A stretch of 18,497 nt of DNA from Actinomycetes bacterium (lineage in GTDB: Bacteria > Actinomycetota > Acidimicrobiia > Acidimicrobiales > Microtrichaceae): positions 1 through 18,497 of the forward strand of contig JAEZFI010000039.1 in NCBI GenBank assembly GCA_023437745.1, read 5' to 3'. How positions within the stretch are numbered: the first letter of the stretch is position 1; each line of letters begins with the position of its first letter. Below the pieces are notes generated by a model. That model saw only the letters and a program-made list of their open reading frames with translations, was not told the origin of the DNA and did no database searches. Of this stretch, positions 17,414-18,497 are shown piece after piece. Made by a program: the position numbers and the translations under genes.

Positions 17414-17631
17414 CGGTCGACCTCGATCGAGACGGGCGCGTCGACGACCTCGATCGCCAGCTCGGGGCAGTTCGCCACGGCTCGCATCGCCGCCCGCTCG
17501 TGCTCGGGGGCGACGATGCCGTCGCCCCGCTCCACCCCGTTGCCGATCTCGTCGGGCTCGAACACCTCCGGAGCGACGGTGTAGCAACGCCCGTGCCCCT
17601 GGCACAGGTTCTGGTCGACGTGCACCTTCAT
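17410..17631 (-). CDS. Small 3Fe-4S-type ferredoxin, P450 partner
   Basis: This 73-aa ferredoxin carries Cys10-QG-His13-GR-Cys16 and a final Cys55-Pro, so three cysteines and a histidine at the position of the fourth cluster ligand. Such CxxHxxC-CP ferredoxins usually bind a [3Fe-4S] cluster and feed electrons to P450s. The N-terminus KVHVDQNLCQGHGRCYTVAPEVF is closely family-typical. Its stop overlaps the P450 start by 4 nt (ATGA), giving translational coupling and a roughly matched supply of the two proteins. The GAGG upstream of ATG 17631 is close to the start codon. It begins 19 bp after the stop of the haem membrane protein gene, so it may share that transcript. Confidence 0.95.
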   Translation of the reverse strand: MKVHVDQNLCQGHGRCYTVAPEVFEPDEIGNGVERGDGIVAPEHERAAMRAVANCPELAIEVVDAPVSIEVDR

Positions 17632-17650
17632 CGCCTCGTTCTAGCCGGGC

Positions 17651-18214
17651 TCACCCGCTCCCGCTCGTCAAGTGGGGCCGCCGGGCCGTCGGCACCTTCG
17701 CCAGCAGCCGGACGCTCCCGAGGAACACCACCACCAGCGACAGCGCGATCGCGATGACCAGGTACACCCGGTTGCTCGTGTCGGTCCCGGCGGTGGCGGC
17801 GTGGGTCAGGCTCATGGCGAAGGCCGGGAAGCTGGTGACGTGCGTCCACCTCCACACGCGGCGTGGCAATCGCCGCTTGAGGAGCGAGGTCGCCTGCACG
17901 GCGACCATGAGGTAGGCCGCCAGCACGCCCCACGCCACCGCACCGGTGCGCCAGCTGCTGTGCCCGGGGACCAGGAGGTCGGCGGGCCCGAAGTCCACGT
18001 ACGAGTCGGCGACGAGCGAGCCCAGGTGGAGTCCCAGGAACCCGACCGTCACGGCGCCGAGGAACCGGTGGAGGTCGAGCAGCCACTTGGGCAGCGACCG
18101 TCGCTGGATGACCCGGGTGGACAGGAGGAGTCCCCAGATGACCGCCCCACCCGACGCGACGAGCGTGACGATCCCGCTGGAGCGCGAGAGGTACCACCAG
18201 AAGTGGTCAGGCAT
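17651..18214 (-). CDS. Ferric-reductase-like haem transmembrane protein
   Basis: This 187-aa membrane protein has about five hydrophobic segments (near 13-31, 50-69, 92-110, 127-143 and 150-172). Four histidines are placed as likely haem ligands: His49 and His63 in LHRFLGAVTVGFLGLH, and His125 and His138 in THVTSFPAFAMSLTHAA. The 13-14 residue spacing in each pair is that of the ferric-reductase-like domain (YedZ/MsrQ, NOX/FRE families). It has no NAD or flavin domain of its own. Its start overlaps the ApbE stop by 8 nt, so the two are translated together; ApbE attaches FMN to partner proteins, and a flavinylated partner may lie just outside the window. Probable role is transmembrane electron transfer to or from a periplasmic flavoprotein. 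Substrate is unknown. Confidence 0.85.
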   Translation of the reverse strand: MPDHFWWYLSRSSGIVTLVASGGAVIWGLLLSTRVIQRRSLPKWLLDLHRFLGAVTVGFLGLHLGSLVADSYVDFGPADLLVPGHSSWRTGAVAWGVLAAYLMVAVQATSLLKRRLPRRVWRWTHVTSFPAFAMSLTHAATAGTDTSNRVYLVIAIALSLVVVFLGSVRLLAKVPTARRPHLTSGSG

Positions 18215-18497
18215 GGGTCAGCTCCTGTCGGGTCGGCTCGTGCTCGGTCACCCAGGCGGTGACGCCCAGCTCGGCGGCGCGGCGGTCCGTGAACCACCCG
18301 TCGTGCCGGGCCCGGGACACGATCGCCGCCGTGGCGACCGCCTCGGCCCACCACCCGGCGCCGGCGACGACCGTGGCGGTGAGGTGCACGTCGAGCGGCG
18401 ATCCCGTCGCAGGGTCGAGGATGTGCTGGTGGCGCCGGCCGCCGGCCGTCCAGGTCCGCGCTGCCGTGTCCGAGGTCGCGACGGCCCCGTCGTCGAG
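18207..18497 (-). CDS. apbE: FAD:protein FMN transferase (ApbE family), C-terminal part
   Basis: The frame runs off the window edge; 96 residues of the C-terminus are visible, starting LDDGAVATSDTAARTW. The motif AVATSDTAARTW followed by HQHILDPATGSPLD is the conserved ApbE segment (ATSG...R, HHIIDPxTG), and TATVVAGAGWWAEAVATAA matches its following helix. ApbE enzymes transfer FMN from FAD to a Ser/Thr of exported flavoproteins, using Mg2+. An internal GTG at 18389 is not the real start since homology continues upstream of it. The stop overlaps the start of the haem membrane protein by 8 nt. The pairing of ApbE with a ferric-reductase-like protein and usually an FMN-binding-domain protein is common in bacteria; the third member is not visible here. 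Confidence 0.88.
   Translation of the reverse strand, partial: LDDGAVATSDTAARTWTAGGRRHQHILDPATGSPLDVHLTATVVAGAGWWAEAVATAAIVSRARHDGWFTDRRAAELGVTAWVTEHEPTRQELTHA

Noticed and set aside
17414..17605. Longer P450 start at 17605
   Set aside because: The extra 64 residues are Arg/Gly-rich antisense-type composition from a shifted reading of the ferredoxin gene; the ATGA overlap at 17410-17413 is the natural start.

Overview
This 18.5 kb window is high-GC, gene-dense DNA from an actinobacterium. An acidimicrobial lineage (Ilumatobacter/Microthrix-like) is my best guess. The guess rests on a DUF222/HNH protein of the type abundant in that class, a canonical actinobacterial LexA box, a long AcnA-type aconitase, and chains of overlapping start and stop codons. 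I could not run a database search, so the taxonomic placement is inference.

Positions 1-5831 (+) hold a tight catabolic operon: acyl-CoA carboxylase carboxyltransferase (5' cut by the window edge), biotin carboxylase/BCCP subunit, acyl-CoA dehydrogenase, an enoyl-CoA hydratase-family protein and a TetR regulator. This is the gene set of leucine/isovalerate (liu) or acyclic-terpenoid (atu) degradation: dehydrogenate a branched acyl-CoA, carboxylate the enoyl-CoA, then hydrate the glutaconyl-CoA. The terminal HMG-CoA lyase is not in view.

Positions 5837-10685 (-) hold a two-gene DrrAB-type ABC exporter, convergent with the TetR gene, followed (in window order) by a complete aconitase gene.

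Positions 10764-13734 form an accessory-looking section. It has a DUF222/HNH protein (-) divergent from an unrecognised 224-aa protein (+). The spacer between them appears to carry two leaderless promoters, each overlapped by an inverted repeat. After a terminator-like hairpin comes an AlkB-family DNA-repair dioxygenase, preceded by a perfect TCGAAC-N4-GTTCGA LexA (SOS) box.

Positions 13732-16128: four copies of a 14-bp tandem repeat lie between the convergent alkB-like and cyclopropane-fatty-acid-synthase-like genes. The latter is divergent from a tandem universal stress protein.

Positions 16145-18497 (-) hold a compact redox series, in transcription order: ApbE flavinyltransferase (C-terminal part only), a ferric-reductase-like haem membrane protein, a small 3Fe-4S-type ferredoxin and a cytochrome P450. 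The last two are coupled by a 4-nt ATGA overlap.

No rRNA, tRNA, CRISPR array, insertion sequence or prophage was seen. No intergenic stretch exceeds 300 bp. I did not find a clear new multi-gene system. The most interesting points are the SOS-controlled alkB-like gene, the divergent leaderless region around an orphan gene, and the flavinylation/haem/ferredoxin/P450 array.
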